Of a DNA stretch of 64,000 nucleotides, positions 24,869 to 34,154 are shown piece by piece (within the stretch, counting starts at the first letter, position 1; each line of letters begins with the position of its first letter). Origin of the DNA: Amycolatopsis lexingtonensis (GTDB taxonomy: Bacteria > Actinomycetota > Actinomycetes > Mycobacteriales > Pseudonocardiaceae); contig NZ_JADBEG010000001.1 of NCBI RefSeq assembly GCF_014873755.1, forward strand, positions 5,439,501 through 5,503,500, in the 5' to 3' direction. The notes under the pieces are model-generated. The model did no database searches and had not been told where the DNA came from. It saw nothing but the letters and a program-made list of their open reading frames with translations. Made by a program: the position numbers and the translations under genes.

Positions 24869-26047
24869 GTGAAGCCGAAAACCAGCCCGCTCGTACTCGT
24901 CCTCGTCGTGCTGACGTGGCTGCTCAGCCTGCCCGTCGCGACCCCGGCGCTCGCGAACGGCCTGGCCGGGACGCCGCCGATGGGCTGGAACAGCTGGAAC
25001 CAGGTCCGCTGCTACGACCTCACGGAAGACGTCGTCAAGAAAGCGGCCGACGCGCTCGCCGACACCGGGCTGCGTGACGCGGGTTACAAGTACGTCGTCG
25101 TCGACGACTGCTGGCAGGCCCCCGCGCGCGCCTCCGACGGATCACTGCAGGCGGATCCGAAGCGGTTCCCGCACGGCATCGCCGACCTCGCCGACTACGT
25201 GCACTCGCGCGGCCTGCTGTTCGGCATCTACGCGGTGCCCGGCAGCCGGACGTGCGCGATGGCCAACGACGCCTACCCCGCGTCCGGCATCGGCTCGCTC
25301 GGCCACGAACGCCAGGACGCGGAGACGTTCGACGTCTGGGGCGTCGACTACCTCAAGTACGACTGGTGCAACGCCGACACCGTCGACGGCCTCGACCGGA
25401 AGGCCGCGTTCGAGAAGATGCGCGACGAGCTCGCCGCGCTGCCCCGCCCGATCGTCTACGCGATCTCCGAATACGGCGTCTCGAGCCCGTGGACCTGGGC
25501 ACGGCCGGTGGCGAACCTGTGGCGGACGACCTACGACCTCGTGCCGACCTGGGACTCCGTGCTCGCGACGATCGACCAGCAGGCCACCGTCGCCGTGCAC
25601 AGCGGCTCTCCGGGCGGGTGGAACGACCCGGACATGCTGCAGGTGGGCAACGGCACGCTGACCACCGACGAGTCCCGCGCGCACTTCAGCGTCTGGGCCG
25701 TGCTGAACGCGCCGCTGTTCGCCGGCACCGACCCGGCGAAGCTGGGTGACGCGGATCTCGCGACGCTCGCCAACGCCGAGGCGATCGCGGTCGACCAGGA
25801 CTTCGCGGGCGGCCAGGGCCGGCGGCTCGAGGCGGGCCCGGGCTACCAGGTGTGGGGAAAACCCTTGTCCGGCGGCGGTTTCGCGGTGGTGCTGCTCAAC
25901 ACCGGCAGCACCACCGCGACCGTCTCCGCGTCGCTGCCCGGCTCGTGGACCGTCCGGGACCTGTGGGCGCACCAGGACACCGGCACCGACGTCTCGGCGT
26001 CGCTGCGGCCGCACGCGGCGGCCTTCCTCAAGCTCACACCGAGGTGA
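24869..26047 (+). CDS. Secreted GH27 alpha-galactosidase-like enzyme
   Basis: This protein has 392 residues from GTG 24869; no good ribosome site is visible, and a TTG at 24851 is an alternative. A signal peptide is followed by the mature protein at about residue 31 (NGLAGTPPMGWNSWN), the classic opening of family 27. The nucleophile is Asp165 in YLKYDWCN and the acid/base Asp lies in GGWNDPDML. A C-terminal beta-sandwich (about 300-392) completes the two-domain enzyme. It should release terminal alpha-galactose (or arabinopyranose or N-acetylgalactosamine) from plant or microbial polymers outside the cell. Its end overlaps the convergent GNAT gene by 14 bases. Confidence 0.92.
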   Translation: MKPKTSPLVLVLVVLTWLLSLPVATPALANGLAGTPPMGWNSWNQVRCYDLTEDVVKKAADALADTGLRDAGYKYVVVDDCWQAPARASDGSLQADPKRFPHGIADLADYVHSRGLLFGIYAVPGSRTCAMANDAYPASGIGSLGHERQDAETFDVWGVDYLKYDWCNADTVDGLDRKAAFEKMRDELAALPRPIVYAISEYGVSSPWTWARPVANLWRTTYDLVPTWDSVLATIDQQATVAVHSGSPGGWNDPDMLQVGNGTLTTDESRAHFSVWAVLNAPLFAGTDPAKLGDADLATLANAEAIAVDQDFAGGQGRRLEAGPGYQVWGKPLSGGGFAVVLLNTGSTTATVSASLPGSWTVRDLWAHQDTGTDVSASLRPHAAAFLKLTPR

Positions 26048-26513
26048 GGTCCTTGCCGTAGCAGCGGCTTTCCGGCTCGTCCTTGTACACGCCGAACTTC
26101 GGGATTTCGGCGTAGCCCGACGAGGTGTACAGCGCGATGGCCTCGGGCTGCTTGGTCCCGGTTTCCAGGATCGCGCGCTTGCGGCCGCACAGCGCCGCCG
26201 TGCGCTCCAGCTCGGACAGGATCATCCGCGCGAACCCGCGGCCGCGGGCGGAATCGGCGACGTACATCCGCTTGAACTCGGCGTCGCCGTCCTGGAAGTC
26301 CGGCGCGGGGCCGTCGTGGGCGCGCCACGCACCGCACGCGACCGCTTCCTCACCTTGGTAGCCGACGAGGAAAACGCCCTGCGGCGGGTCGAAGTCGGCC
26401 GGGCTCATCGGGGTCACGTCCTCGTCGCCGTAGCGCTCGACGTACACCTGCTGCACCGCGGCCATGAGCTTGGCCGCGTCGGGGTGGTCGTAGGGGACCG
26501 GAACGATTCTCAC
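26034..26513 (-). CDS. GNAT-family acetyltransferase
   Basis: This 159-residue protein starts at GTG 26513. The acetyl-CoA site is RGRGFARMILSELERTA, preceded by the strand EFKRMYVAD; the C-terminal part reads ALYTSSGYAEIPKFGVYKD. The frame is open further upstream, but family length supports the chosen start. The upstream neighbour is thiL (stop at 26530), so it may be cotranscribed with it. The substrate is not deducible. Confidence 0.85.
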   Translation of the reverse strand: MRIVPVPYDHPDAAKLMAAVQQVYVERYGDEDVTPMSPADFDPPQGVFLVGYQGEEAVACGAWRAHDGPAPDFQDGDAEFKRMYVADSARGRGFARMILSELERTAALCGRKRAILETGTKQPEAIALYTSSGYAEIPKFGVYKDEPESRCYGKDLTSV

Positions 26514-26529
26514 GCTTCCGGAGCCTAGA

Positions 26530-27486
26530 TCAGCGCCAGTGCGTCCAGCCGCCTTCTCGCGAAAACGGTTTCCCGTCCACGGTGATCCCGGAGTCGGCCA
26601 TCGTGACCACGCCGATGGTGCGCCAGCCCTCCGGCAGTTCGGTGAAGGGCGGGAAGGTGGCCACGAGGGCGTGGTCTTCGCCACCGGTGAGGACCCAGTC
26701 GAGGGGGTCGGCGCCCAGCGCGGCGCCGACTTCGGTGAGCCGGCCGGGGATGTCGAGGTCGGCGGTGCGGACGTCGATGCCGACACCGGAGGCCTCGCCG
26801 ATGTGCCCGAGGTCGGCGAGCAGGCCGTCGGAGACGTCGATCATGGCCGTGGCCCCGGCCAGCGCCGCGCGCGGACCGGCTTCGTACGGCGGTTCGGGGC
26901 AGCGCTGGGCGTTGACGACGCCGACCGGGGACCGGAACCCGCGGCCGAGCACGGCCAGGCCGGCGGCGGCCCAGCCGAGCCGCCCGCACACCGCGAGGAG
27001 GTCGCCAGGCCGGGCGCCCGAGCGCGTCACCGGTTCGCGGTCGCCGAGGTCGCCGAGCGCGGTGACGCTGATCACGAGCTGGTCGGCGCGCACCATGTCG
27101 CCGCCGGAAACACCGATGCCGGCGCGTTCGGCTTCGGCCCACATGCCGTCGGCGAGGCCGGTGACGACCTCGCGCGGGGTGTCGGGCGGGCAGGCGATCC
27201 CGACCAGGACGGTGGTCGGGGTGGCGCCCATGGCGGCGATGTCGGCCAGGTTGACCGCGACGGCCTTGCGCCCGACGTGCTCGGGCGGCGACCAGTCGAG
27301 CCGGAAGTGCACGCCCTGCACGAGCACGTCGGTGCTGGCGACCACGCGGCCGTCGGGGGCGGCGACGACGGCGGCGTCGTCACCGGGGCCGAGCAACGTG
27401 CCCGGCGGCTGGCGCCGTCCTTCGGTGACGGCTCGGATGAGCGCGAACTCCCCGGTCTCGGCGACCGTTCCGTCGTTCGGTGACAC
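26530..27486 (-). CDS. thiL: Thiamine-monophosphate kinase
   Basis: This 318-residue enzyme makes thiamine diphosphate from thiamine phosphate and ATP, the last step of thiamine synthesis. Motifs include GPGDDAAVV, STDVLVQGVHFRLDW (Mg-ATP binding Asp residues), GVSGGDMVRAD, MIDVSDGLLADLGH and the late GGEDHALVAT. The start is GTG 27486 behind agaggtg. No thiamine riboswitch is visible upstream. It is divergent from the Lrp-like gene, as in other actinobacteria. Confidence 0.96.
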   Translation of the reverse strand: MSPNDGTVAETGEFALIRAVTEGRRQPPGTLLGPGDDAAVVAAPDGRVVASTDVLVQGVHFRLDWSPPEHVGRKAVAVNLADIAAMGATPTTVLVGIACPPDTPREVVTGLADGMWAEAERAGIGVSGGDMVRADQLVISVTALGDLGDREPVTRSGARPGDLLAVCGRLGWAAAGLAVLGRGFRSPVGVVNAQRCPEPPYEAGPRAALAGATAMIDVSDGLLADLGHIGEASGVGIDVRTADLDIPGRLTEVGAALGADPLDWVLTGGEDHALVATFPPFTELPEGWRTIGVVTMADSGITVDGKPFSREGGWTHWR

Positions 27487-27610
27487 CGGTCACCTCTGCT
27501 TTCTCTACCGGGACAAAGGTCGATCACCGATAGTCGGATGCCCTATGTTTTTCGATGAGCTGGCGATACGTTCCTACCTGAGCTGACCGATCCCGACGAA
27601 AGGGCGCGCC

Positions 27611-27844
27611 GTGGTCCACGCATACATCCTCATCCAGACCGAGGTCGGCAAGGCGGCCGCGGTGGCGGCCGAGATCTCCAGCATCGCGGGCGTCACCAGT
27701 TCGGAGGATGTCACCGGGCCGTACGACGTCATCGTCCGCGCGGCCGCCGACACCGTCGACCAGCTGGGCCAGCTCGTGGTCGCGAAGGTGCAGAACGTGG
27801 AAGGCATCACGCGGACGCTGACCTGCCCGGTCGTGCACCTCTGA
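27611..27844 (+). CDS. Lrp/AsnC ligand-binding-domain protein (no DNA-binding domain)
   Basis: This 77-residue protein starts at GTG 27611. It is only the RAM (regulator of amino-acid metabolism) half of an Lrp/AsnC protein: VHAYILIQTEVGKAAAVAAE, then GPYDVIVRAAA and a final strand with a Cys-Pro (LTCPVVHL). Stand-alone RAM proteins form Lrp-like oligomers and may bind amino acids or pair with full-length Lrp proteins. It is conserved next to thiL and ddl in actinobacteria. Confidence 0.88.
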   Translation: MVHAYILIQTEVGKAAAVAAEISSIAGVTSSEDVTGPYDVIVRAAADTVDQLGQLVVAKVQNVEGITRTLTCPVVHL

Positions 27845-27863
27845 GCAGTGGTGTAGTGGTGTC

Positions 27864-28400
27864 GTGCCTGAATCCGACACCGGTGCACCGCCCAAGGTGG
27901 TCCTCGTCACCGCCGCCGCGCTCGCCGTGGCCCTGGCGGTCGCCGTCGCCGTCTTCGCGCTGACCCAGCGCTCCGCCTCGGACACCGCGGGGCCACTGCC
28001 CTTGGTCCCGGTACCGGCGCCCGCCGCGGGCTCGCCCGGGTGCACGACGCTGCTGGGCGCGGTCCCCACGGAACTGACGTCCAACGGGGCTTCCTTGAAG
28101 GTGCGGGCCTTGGCGGACCCGGCCCCGCCCGCGACGGTGGCCTGGGGCACGACCGACCCGCTGGTGCTGCGCTGCGGCCTGGACCGTCCCCCGGAGCTGA
28201 CCCCGACCGCGGCGCTGCGGCTGGTGAACAAGGTGCAGTGGCTGCAGGTGCCGGGCGAAGGCGCGTCGACGTGGTACGTCGTGGACCGCGAGGTCTACGC
28301 GGCGCTGACGGTGCCGGACAGCGCCGGCACGGGCCCGCTGCAGCAGATCTCGGACACGGTGGCCGCGAAACTCCCGCCGCGGCCGCTGCGGTTCTCCTAG
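27864..28400 (+). CDS. DUF3515 membrane-anchored protein
   Basis: This 178-residue protein starts at GTG 27864, 19 bases after the Lrp-like gene. One N-terminal membrane helix ([20 protein letters not shown]) is followed by an exported domain with two Cys ([18 protein letters not shown]) and [12 protein letters not shown]. The family is conserved between ddl and thiL in actinobacteria and is of unknown function; a role in wall metabolism is inferred from the ddl neighbour. It overlaps the convergent ddl gene by four bases. Confidence 0.85.
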   Translation: MPESDTGAPPKVVLVTAAALAVALAVAVAVFALTQRSASDTAGPLPLVPVPAPAAGSPGCTTLLGAVPTELTSNGASLKVRALADPAPPATVAWGTTDPLVLRCGLDRPPELTPTAALRLVNKVQWLQVPGEGASTWYVVDREVYAALTVPDSAGTGPLQQISDTVAAKLPPRPLRFS

Positions 28401-29491
28401 CGGAGGCCGGTGCCGCGAGCGACGGCCGTGTCGATGAGGGTGCTCAGCAGCGTCGAGTAGTCCACGCCGGTGACCTCCCACATCTTCGGGTAGGCGGACT
28501 TCGTCGTGAAGCCGGGCATGGTGTTGACCTCGTTGATGGTCAGCTCGCCGTCTTCACCGACGAAGAAGTCGACGCGGGCGAGGCCCTGGCAGTCGAGTGC
28601 TTTGAAGGCTTCCACGGCCATGGCGCGGAGCTTCTCGGTCAGCGCGTCGTCGAGCTTGGCGGGGATGTCCAGCTCGGCGTCGTCCCCGAGGTACTTGGTT
28701 TCGAAGTCGTACCAAGCGTTTTCGTCTTCGGAGAGCACCCGGATCTCGGCGGGCAGCGACGCCTCGACGCGGCCGTCCGGGAACTCGAGCACCCCGCACT
28801 CGACCTCCCGCCCGACGACCGCGGCTTCGACGAGCACCTTGGGATCGGTCGCGCGCGCCAGCTCGATGGCGGCGTCGAGGTCGTCCCACGTGGTCACCCG
28901 GCTGATGCCGACGGACGACCCGGCGCGCGAGGGCTTGACGAAGACGGGCAGCCCGAGCTTGGCCCGCTCGCCGTCGTCCAAAGTAGACTGATCGCGCTTC
29001 AGCGCGACGAAGGTCCCGACCGGAAGCCCTTCGGCGGCAAGGAGTTTCTTCGCGGTTTCCTTGTCCATGGCGGCGGCACTGGCGAGCACGCCGGGCCCGA
29101 CGTACGGGATGCCGGCGAGTTCGAGGAGGCCCTGGATGGTGCCGTCCTCGCCGAAGGCGCCGTGCAGCACCGGGAAGACGACGTCCACCTGCGAGAGCAG
29201 CTCGCTTTCCCGCCCGGCCTCGACGGCGACGAGCCCCTGGCTGGAGGGGTCACCGGCGAGCACGAGCCCCTTGCCGTCGTCCACGGAGGGCAATTCCCGC
29301 CCGCGGATGGCGAGCTGCGCGGAGTCCCCGGTACCCAGCACCCAGCGGCCTTCGCGGGTGATCCCGACCGGCACGGCCTCGAACCGCGCGGGGTCGAGGT
29401 GACCCAGGACGCTGCCGGCGGACAGGCAGGAGATGGTGTGCTCACTGCTGCGCCCACCGAACACGACCGCCACCCGGATCTTCTCGCTCAT
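28397..29491 (-). CDS. ddl: D-alanine-D-alanine ligase
   Basis: This 364-residue ATP-grasp enzyme makes the D-Ala-D-Ala dipeptide of peptidoglycan precursors. Motifs: [47 protein letters not shown] and the metal-binding [13 protein letters not shown]. The D-Ala-D-Ala form is supported by the Tyr-containing loop ([15 protein letters not shown]), but vancomycin-resistance-type ligases cannot be excluded by eye. In M. tuberculosis ddl lies next to gpsA. Here about 12 kb of other genes separate them. Confidence 0.95.
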   Translation of the reverse strand: MSEKIRVAVVFGGRSSEHTISCLSAGSVLGHLDPARFEAVPVGITREGRWVLGTGDSAQLAIRGRELPSVDDGKGLVLAGDPSSQGLVAVEAGRESELLSQVDVVFPVLHGAFGEDGTIQGLLELAGIPYVGPGVLASAAAMDKETAKKLLAAEGLPVGTFVALKRDQSTLDDGERAKLGLPVFVKPSRAGSSVGISRVTTWDDLDAAIELARATDPKVLVEAAVVGREVECGVLEFPDGRVEASLPAEIRVLSEDENAWYDFETKYLGDDAELDIPAKLDDALTEKLRAMAVEAFKALDCQGLARVDFFVGEDGELTINEVNTMPGFTTKSAYPKMWEVTGVDYSTLLSTLIDTAVARGTGLR

Positions 29492-29715
29492 GGTGAGCCA
29501 CCGTACCCGGTGACCTCGCGGAACAGCCCAGCCCCGTACGCCGGGCGGCGCCGGGTGAGCGACGAACGCAACCGGTGAGGGGCGTGGGGCGTCCGGTACA
29601 TCGAGGGACTCGTGGGCCCGGGGCCGGGCCCCGCCCTCCCTGGGGGCTCACCGCCACTTCGAGCGTATCGGGGTGGGGTGACGGGAAAGTGGCGAAGGCC
29701 GCTGTCGGGGCGGGA

Positions 29716-29745
29716 TTGTCCACAGGGCGGCTGGGTTGTGGACAA
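29716..29745. promoter_or_regulatory. Inverted pair of DnaA-box sequences
   Basis: TTGTCCACA (29716-29724) and TGTGGACAA (29737-29745) form a perfect inverted pair with a 12-base spacer. TTGTCCACA is the preferred DnaA box in Streptomyces and related actinomycetes. The same 30-bp layout occurs at 43648-43677. It lies about 225 bases upstream of the ddl start. Confidence 0.65.
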
Positions 29746-29924
29746 TGTTTGGTGCGGGCGGTGGCCTGGCCGGTGCTGTGGGCAGGCCAAAGCCGCAGCC
29801 AGCAGCTGAATCGGCACCCCAAGTCAGCGCCCGAACACGGCACCGCAACCGAGGCTGCAGTTCAGGCCTGACCGGGATCGCCGCCTACCACCGCGACCAG
29901 CACTCGACCTGCACCACAGCCAGC

Positions 29925-29977
29925 GTCTTGAATGAGTCATTCAGGTCCCCGGAAGTCCTGAATGACTCATTCAAGAC
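29925..29977. repeat. 53-bp nested palindrome (family A, copy 1)
   Basis: Two perfect 21-bp inverted arms each contain the near-palindrome TGAATGASTCATTCA. The centre base is G in the left arm and C in the right, so the outer stem pairs fully. It is 21 bases beyond the stop of the MocR-type gene and could end its transcript. Confidence 0.88.
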
Positions 29978-29998
29978 ACGCCGCCGCCCCCAAACCCC

Positions 29999-31369
29999 TC
30001 AGCGCAGCAAGGACACCAGTGTCGGCAAAGCCGCCGCCAAAGCCTCCCGCGAACACCCCGCGTACCCGATCGCCACCCCGTGCGCGGACGGCGTCCCCGC
30101 GAAATGCCGCGCCAGCCCATCCAGCCGAATCCCCCGCCGCTCGGCCGAAGCGATCACCGACGCCTCCACCTCGGCCGACGAAAACGGCACCACCAGATGC
30201 GCCCCGGCGTCATCCCCCCGCACCGGGATACCCGCCGCCGCCAACGCCCCCGCCAGCAAAGTCCGCCGCTCCGCCATCTCCCGGCGCAGCTTCCGCAGGT
30301 GCCGCCCCAAATCCCCGTTCCGAGCGAACTCGTACAACACCCGCTGCCCCGCCGGCGACGGCCGCGTCCCCGTCGAATCCCGGTACGCCAGCACCGCCGA
30401 AGTGATCGCCTCCGGCGCCACCATCCACCCCGCGCCCAGCGTCGGCGTGAGGATCTTCGACGTCGTCCCCAGGTGCGCCACGACGTCCGGGGCCAGCGAA
30501 GCCAGCATCGGCAGCGGCGCCACGTCGAACCGCAGCTCACCGTCGTAGTCGTCCTCGATGACCAACATGGACGAAGAACGCGCGCGCTCCACCAGCGAGA
30601 CCCGCCGGGCCGCGCTCAGGCGGCTGCCCATCGGGTACTGGTGCGCCGGCGAGCAGTACACCGCCCTGGCGTCCGCGGGGATCGCCTCCGGCCGCAGCCC
30701 CTCGAGGTCCACCGGCACCCCGACGACCCGCATGCCCGCGCGGCGGAACGCCTGCACCGCGCGCTGGTAGCCCGGTTCCTCGACGGCGACGACGTCCCCG
30801 CGCTCCAGGACCGCGGCCGCCAGCTCGACCACCGCCGCCGTCGTGCCGCCGGTCGCCAGTACCGAACCGGCGGCGAGACCGCGGTGGCGCAGCAGGTGCT
30901 CCGACACCGCCGCCCGGTACTCCGGGAGGCCCGCGCGGTGGGCGCGGACCAGGGGATCCGGGTCGGCCGCCGCCCGCCAGGCGCGGCGCCAGGCCGCGCG
31001 GTCCAGGCCGTCCGCCCACGGTGTGCCGGGGCCCAGGTCGAGCAGCGAAGGTGCCACCGCCTCGGGCGCCGGCACCGCGGGCGCGGGGACCTGAGAGGCC
31101 GAAAAGGACGGCGGCGTCGTCACGTACGTGCCGGAGCCGTGCCGTCCGGCGATCCAGCCCTCGGCGTGCAGCTGCTCGTAGGCCGCCGACGTCACCGTGC
31201 GGCTGACGCCGAGGCGCCCCGCCAGCGCCCGCGTCGACGGGAGCCGGTCGCCGCCCCGGAGGTGGCCGGAAGCGGCCGCTTCGCGCAGTGCGTCGGCGAG
31301 CTGGACGGCCAGCGGCGTGACGGCGGCGCGGTCGAGGCTGACCGGGAGCGCGGTGTCGGCGTGGGACAC
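29999..31369 (-). CDS. MocR-type regulator (GntR HTH fused to aminotransferase fold)
   Basis: This 456-residue protein starts at GTG 31369 behind ggagg. Residues about 10-80 are a GntR winged helix (LPSTRALAGRLGVSRTVTSA). The rest is a fold-I aminotransferase domain with the PLP lysine in GTTSKILTPTLGAGW and the Asp in IEDDYDGELR. Such regulators (PdxR, GabR, EhuR) sense PLP or amino-PLP adducts. It is divergent from a pyridoxamine-phosphate-oxidase-like flavoprotein, a common partner, so it probably controls that gene through the shared 80-bp region. Confidence 0.92.
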   Translation of the reverse strand: MSHADTALPVSLDRAAVTPLAVQLADALREAAASGHLRGGDRLPSTRALAGRLGVSRTVTSAAYEQLHAEGWIAGRHGSGTYVTTPPSFSASQVPAPAVPAPEAVAPSLLDLGPGTPWADGLDRAAWRRAWRAAADPDPLVRAHRAGLPEYRAAVSEHLLRHRGLAAGSVLATGGTTAAVVELAAAVLERGDVVAVEEPGYQRAVQAFRRAGMRVVGVPVDLEGLRPEAIPADARAVYCSPAHQYPMGSRLSAARRVSLVERARSSSMLVIEDDYDGELRFDVAPLPMLASLAPDVVAHLGTTSKILTPTLGAGWMVAPEAITSAVLAYRDSTGTRPSPAGQRVLYEFARNGDLGRHLRKLRREMAERRTLLAGALAAAGIPVRGDDAGAHLVVPFSSAEVEASVIASAERRGIRLDGLARHFAGTPSAHGVAIGYAGCSREALAAALPTLVSLLR

Positions 31370-31381
31370 GGGACCTCCAAG

Positions 31382-31411
31382 AGTGGACTTCCCAAGTGTA
31401 CGAGAAGTGGA
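31382..31411. promoter_or_regulatory. Candidate MocR direct repeats
   Basis: AGTGGA occurs at 31382 and 31406, with a related AGTGTA at 31395, all in the same orientation within the 80-bp divergent region. Direct repeats are the usual targets of MocR proteins. The match is short, so this is tentative. Confidence 0.35.
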
Positions 31412-31449
31412 TGTTTTCCGATGCCACTGCGCCAGGAGACGCTGGTCGC

Positions 31450-32091
31450 ATGCTGTCCACCACGCCCCGCACCACGCTAGGCCGCAAGAAGCACCGCGCC
31501 GTGACCGACCGCTCGGCGCTGTACGCGGTCCTCGACGAAGGGCTCATCTGCCACCTCGGCGTCGTCCGCGACGGCGTCCCGCTGGTCCTGCCGACCGGCT
31601 ACGGACGCGACGGCGACACGCTCTACCTGCACGGTTCCACCGGCGCGGCCAGCCTCCGCACGGCGGCGCAGGACCTCGAGGTGTGCGTCACGGTGACGCT
31701 CCTCGACGGCATCGTCTACTCGCGCTCGGTGAACAACCACTCGATGAACTACCGCAGCGCGGTCATCCTCGGGCAGGCGAAGCCGGTCCTGGACGCCGAA
31801 GCGAAGATGCACGGCCTGAAGGTGCTCACCGACCACCTCGCGCCGGGTTCGTGGGAGCACGCGCGCGAGGTCAACGCCAAGGAGTTCGCCGCGGTGAGCG
31901 TGCTCGCGCTCGACCTCGCCGAGGCGTCGGTGAAGATGCGCGCCGAGGGCCCCGGCGACGAGCCCGAGGACGTCGAGGCGGACGCGGCCTGGGCCGGGGT
32001 GCTGCCGGTCCGGACGGTTTTCGGCACGCCCGAGCCGTCCGAGGACCTCTCCCCCGGCTGGACGATCCCGGAGCACGTGACCGGCCGGTGA
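31450..32091 (+). CDS. Pyridoxamine 5'-phosphate oxidase-like flavoprotein
   Basis: This 213-residue protein starts at ATG 31450; an upstream in-frame ATG (31396) lies within the presumed operator. It has the split-barrel FMN fold: LDEGLICHLGVVRDGVPLVL, then TLYLHGSTGAASL, CVTVTLLDG and YRSAVILGQA. This subgroup is near NimA-like and PNPOx-like proteins; true vitamin B6 oxidase activity is not implied. It is divergent from the MocR regulator. Confidence 0.85.
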   Translation: MLSTTPRTTLGRKKHRAVTDRSALYAVLDEGLICHLGVVRDGVPLVLPTGYGRDGDTLYLHGSTGAASLRTAAQDLEVCVTVTLLDGIVYSRSVNNHSMNYRSAVILGQAKPVLDAEAKMHGLKVLTDHLAPGSWEHAREVNAKEFAAVSVLALDLAEASVKMRAEGPGDEPEDVEADAAWAGVLPVRTVFGTPEPSEDLSPGWTIPEHVTGR

Positions 32092-32161
32092 GCCGGTGTC
32101 GATCCGCGCGGCTGCCGTTCGTGTAGCGGGTGGCAGATCCACCGAAGCGGAAGGACCCCCG

Positions 32162-32755
32162 ATGCGCTCGCTCACCGTCACCATGAACGTCACCCTCGAC
32201 GGCGTCGTCCAGGGCCTCGGCCGCCCCGACGAGGACACCCGCGGCGGCTTCCGCCACGGCGGCTGGGGCACCCGGTACCAGGACGACGTCCTGGCCGCGG
32301 AGATGGGCCGGGGCATGAGCCGGGCCGGCGACATGCTCTTCGGCCGCCGCACCTGGGAGGACTTCACGGCGGTGTGGAGCCGGCGCGAGGACGGCAACCC
32401 GTTCACCACGCACATGGACGCCGTCACCAAATACGTCGCCTCGACCACCCTCGAAGACGCCGCCGCGTGGCGGAACTCGGTGCTGCTGCGCGGAGCGGCC
32501 ACCCGGACCGTCACCGAACTGAAGGCGCGGCCCGGCGGCGACCTGTCGGTCGTCGGGAGCGCGTCGCTGGTGCGCGCGCTGCACGCGGCCGGCCTGGTCG
32601 ACCGCTACACGCTGGTGATCCACCCGCTCACGCTCGGCACCGGCGCGCGCCTGTTCGACGAAGGGGCGCCGCTCACCGAGTTCACGCTCACCCGCAGCGT
32701 CACGACCACGAAGGGCGTGCTCATCGCCCACTACGACCGGCGAGCGGGAGCCTGA
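32162..32755 (+). CDS. Dihydrofolate-reductase-like (RibD C-terminal fold) protein
   Basis: This 197-residue protein starts at ATG 32162 behind ggaagg. The NADPH-binding reductase fold is shown by TMNVTLDGVVQ, MLFGRRTWEDF, the TVTELKA/GGDLSVVGSASLVRAL block and HPLTLGTGARLF. These YwjB/YyaP-like proteins belong to the RibD/DHFR family and usually lie outside folate or riboflavin operons; the substrate is unknown. Its 3' end overlaps the convergent sensor-kinase gene by 35 bases. Confidence 0.87.
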   Translation: MRSLTVTMNVTLDGVVQGLGRPDEDTRGGFRHGGWGTRYQDDVLAAEMGRGMSRAGDMLFGRRTWEDFTAVWSRREDGNPFTTHMDAVTKYVASTTLEDAAAWRNSVLLRGAATRTVTELKARPGGDLSVVGSASLVRALHAAGLVDRYTLVIHPLTLGTGARLFDEGAPLTEFTLTRSVTTTKGVLIAHYDRRAGA

Positions 32756-34154
32756 CCGTGAACGTGGTCCGGCCCGGTTCCGAGGCGACCGAGACCGTCC
32801 CGCCGTGTGCCGTCACCAGGGACTGGACCACCGAAAGTCCCAGCCCGGTGCCGCCGTTGCCGCGGGTGCGGGAGTCGTCGACGCGGAAGAAGCGGTCGAA
32901 GATCCGCTCCCGGTCGGCCGGCGCGATGCCGGGTCCGGCATCGGTGACCGCCACGACGGCCTCGCCGGGGGAAGACCCCACCGCGAGGTGCACCGCGGTC
33001 CCGGGCGGGGTGTGCACGGCGGCGTTGGCCAGCAGGTTGTCGAGCACCTGCCGCAACCGCACGGGGTCGGCGTCCACGAAGGCCGGCTCGAACGACGACG
33101 TCAGCGGGTGGTCCGGCCGCCCGGCGGCGAACGCGTCCGCGGCGTCGCCCGCCAGCTCGGCCAGGTCGACGCGCTCGGGCCGCAACGGCGTCTCGGCGGC
33201 GCGCGCGTCGAGGCGGGCCAGCAGCAGGAGGTCGTCGATCAGCACCGTCATCCGCGCGGTCTCCTCGCGGATCTTGGCCAGGTGGGCCTCACGCTCGGCC
33301 GGCTCGTTCGCCGCGGCGTAGCGGAAGAGGTCCGCGTAGCCGCGGATCGACGTCAGCGGCGTGCGCAGCTCGTGCGAGGCGTCCGCGACGAACCGGCGCA
33401 GGCGCTCGTTCGCCTCGGTCTTCGCCGCCAGGGAGGTGTCGATGTGCGCCAGCATCACGTTGAACGCCGTCCGCAGCTCGTCGACTTCGGCGCCGCCGCC
33501 GGTGCCGGCCGCGCGCACCGGCAGAGCGGCGTTCGCGGTGAGGTCGTGGGAGGCGATGTCGTGCGCGGTCCCGGCCATGTCGGCCAGCGGGCGCAGGCCG
33601 CGGCGTAGCACCAGCCGTCCGACGACCACCAGGACGCCCAGCGCGAGCGAGAAGGCGGCCACCTCGACCCAGATCAGCTGCTGAACGGTCCCGTCGAGAT
33701 CCTTCTGGGGCGCGGCCGAGAGCAGCACCGACCCGTTGTCGACCGGGCAGGCCCGGACCCGGTACGGCCCGTCCTCGTGCAGGTAGATCGTGCGCGTGAC
33801 GTCGCCGCCGACCGCGTCCGCGGCGATCTTCGCCAGCTGCTCGGCGTCGTCCGGCAGCTTGCCGCCCGGTTCGGGCGTCGCGATGCCGCCGCGCACCTTG
33901 TACAGCGCCGAATACCAGGAGTACACCGACTGCGGCGAGCCGTGCGTCTCGCGCAGCTGCGGGAGCTGGGTGTTCTGGCTCTTGGACAGCTGCTCGTCGA
34001 GCCGGCGGTCGAGGTAGCCGTGCATGATCCCGACCATCGTGACGCCGACGGCCGCGAACACGACCAGCGCGAGTGCGCCGAGCCCCAGCGTGATCCGGGT
34101 GCCCAGCCGCGTGCGCTGCCAGGCCCCGTACCACTTCGCGAAGCAGCGCTTCAC
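32721..34154 (-). CDS. Sensor histidine kinase
   Basis: This 477-residue protein starts at GTG 34154, overlapping the response-regulator stop (GTGA). It has a first membrane helix (about 20-44), an extracytoplasmic sensor of about 115 residues, a second helix (about 160-182), HAMP (185-245), the phosphoacceptor His261 in ADASHELRTPLTSIRGY, and an ATPase domain with NLLANAAVH, DAGPGIAP and GGTGLGLSVV. The periplasmic part has one Cys. Together with the adjacent regulator it forms a two-component system divergent from the flavin electron-transfer operon. Confidence 0.93.
   Translation of the reverse strand: MKRCFAKWYGAWQRTRLGTRITLGLGALALVVFAAVGVTMVGIMHGYLDRRLDEQLSKSQNTQLPQLRETHGSPQSVYSWYSALYKVRGGIATPEPGGKLPDDAEQLAKIAADAVGGDVTRTIYLHEDGPYRVRACPVDNGSVLLSAAPQKDLDGTVQQLIWVEVAAFSLALGVLVVVGRLVLRRGLRPLADMAGTAHDIASHDLTANAALPVRAAGTGGGAEVDELRTAFNVMLAHIDTSLAAKTEANERLRRFVADASHELRTPLTSIRGYADLFRYAAANEPAEREAHLAKIREETARMTVLIDDLLLLARLDARAAETPLRPERVDLAELAGDAADAFAAGRPDHPLTSSFEPAFVDADPVRLRQVLDNLLANAAVHTPPGTAVHLAVGSSPGEAVVAVTDAGPGIAPADRERIFDRFFRVDDSRTRGNGGTGLGLSVVQSLVTAHGGTVSVASEPGRTTFTVRLPLAGRSGR

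Larger units (their letters stand above)
29492..29998. other. 507-bp intergenic region with DnaA-box pair and repeat
   Basis: There is no convincing gene here: short open frames on both strands lack ribosome sites and family features. It contains the ddl promoter region, an inverted DnaA-box-like pair (29716-29745) and a family A palindrome (29925-29977) just after the end of the MocR gene. Confidence 0.6.

Noticed and set aside
27487..27610. Thiamine riboswitch upstream of thiL
   Set aside because: No CUGAGA or ACC-rich conserved core was found in the 124-base divergent gap.
29716..29745. Chromosome replication origin
   Set aside because: Only two DnaA-box sequences, no AT-rich region, and no dnaA, dnaN, gidB or parAB nearby.
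29488..29871. Small genes between ddl and the MocR gene
   Set aside because: Overlapping open frames occur on both strands, Pro/Arg-rich, without ribosome sites.
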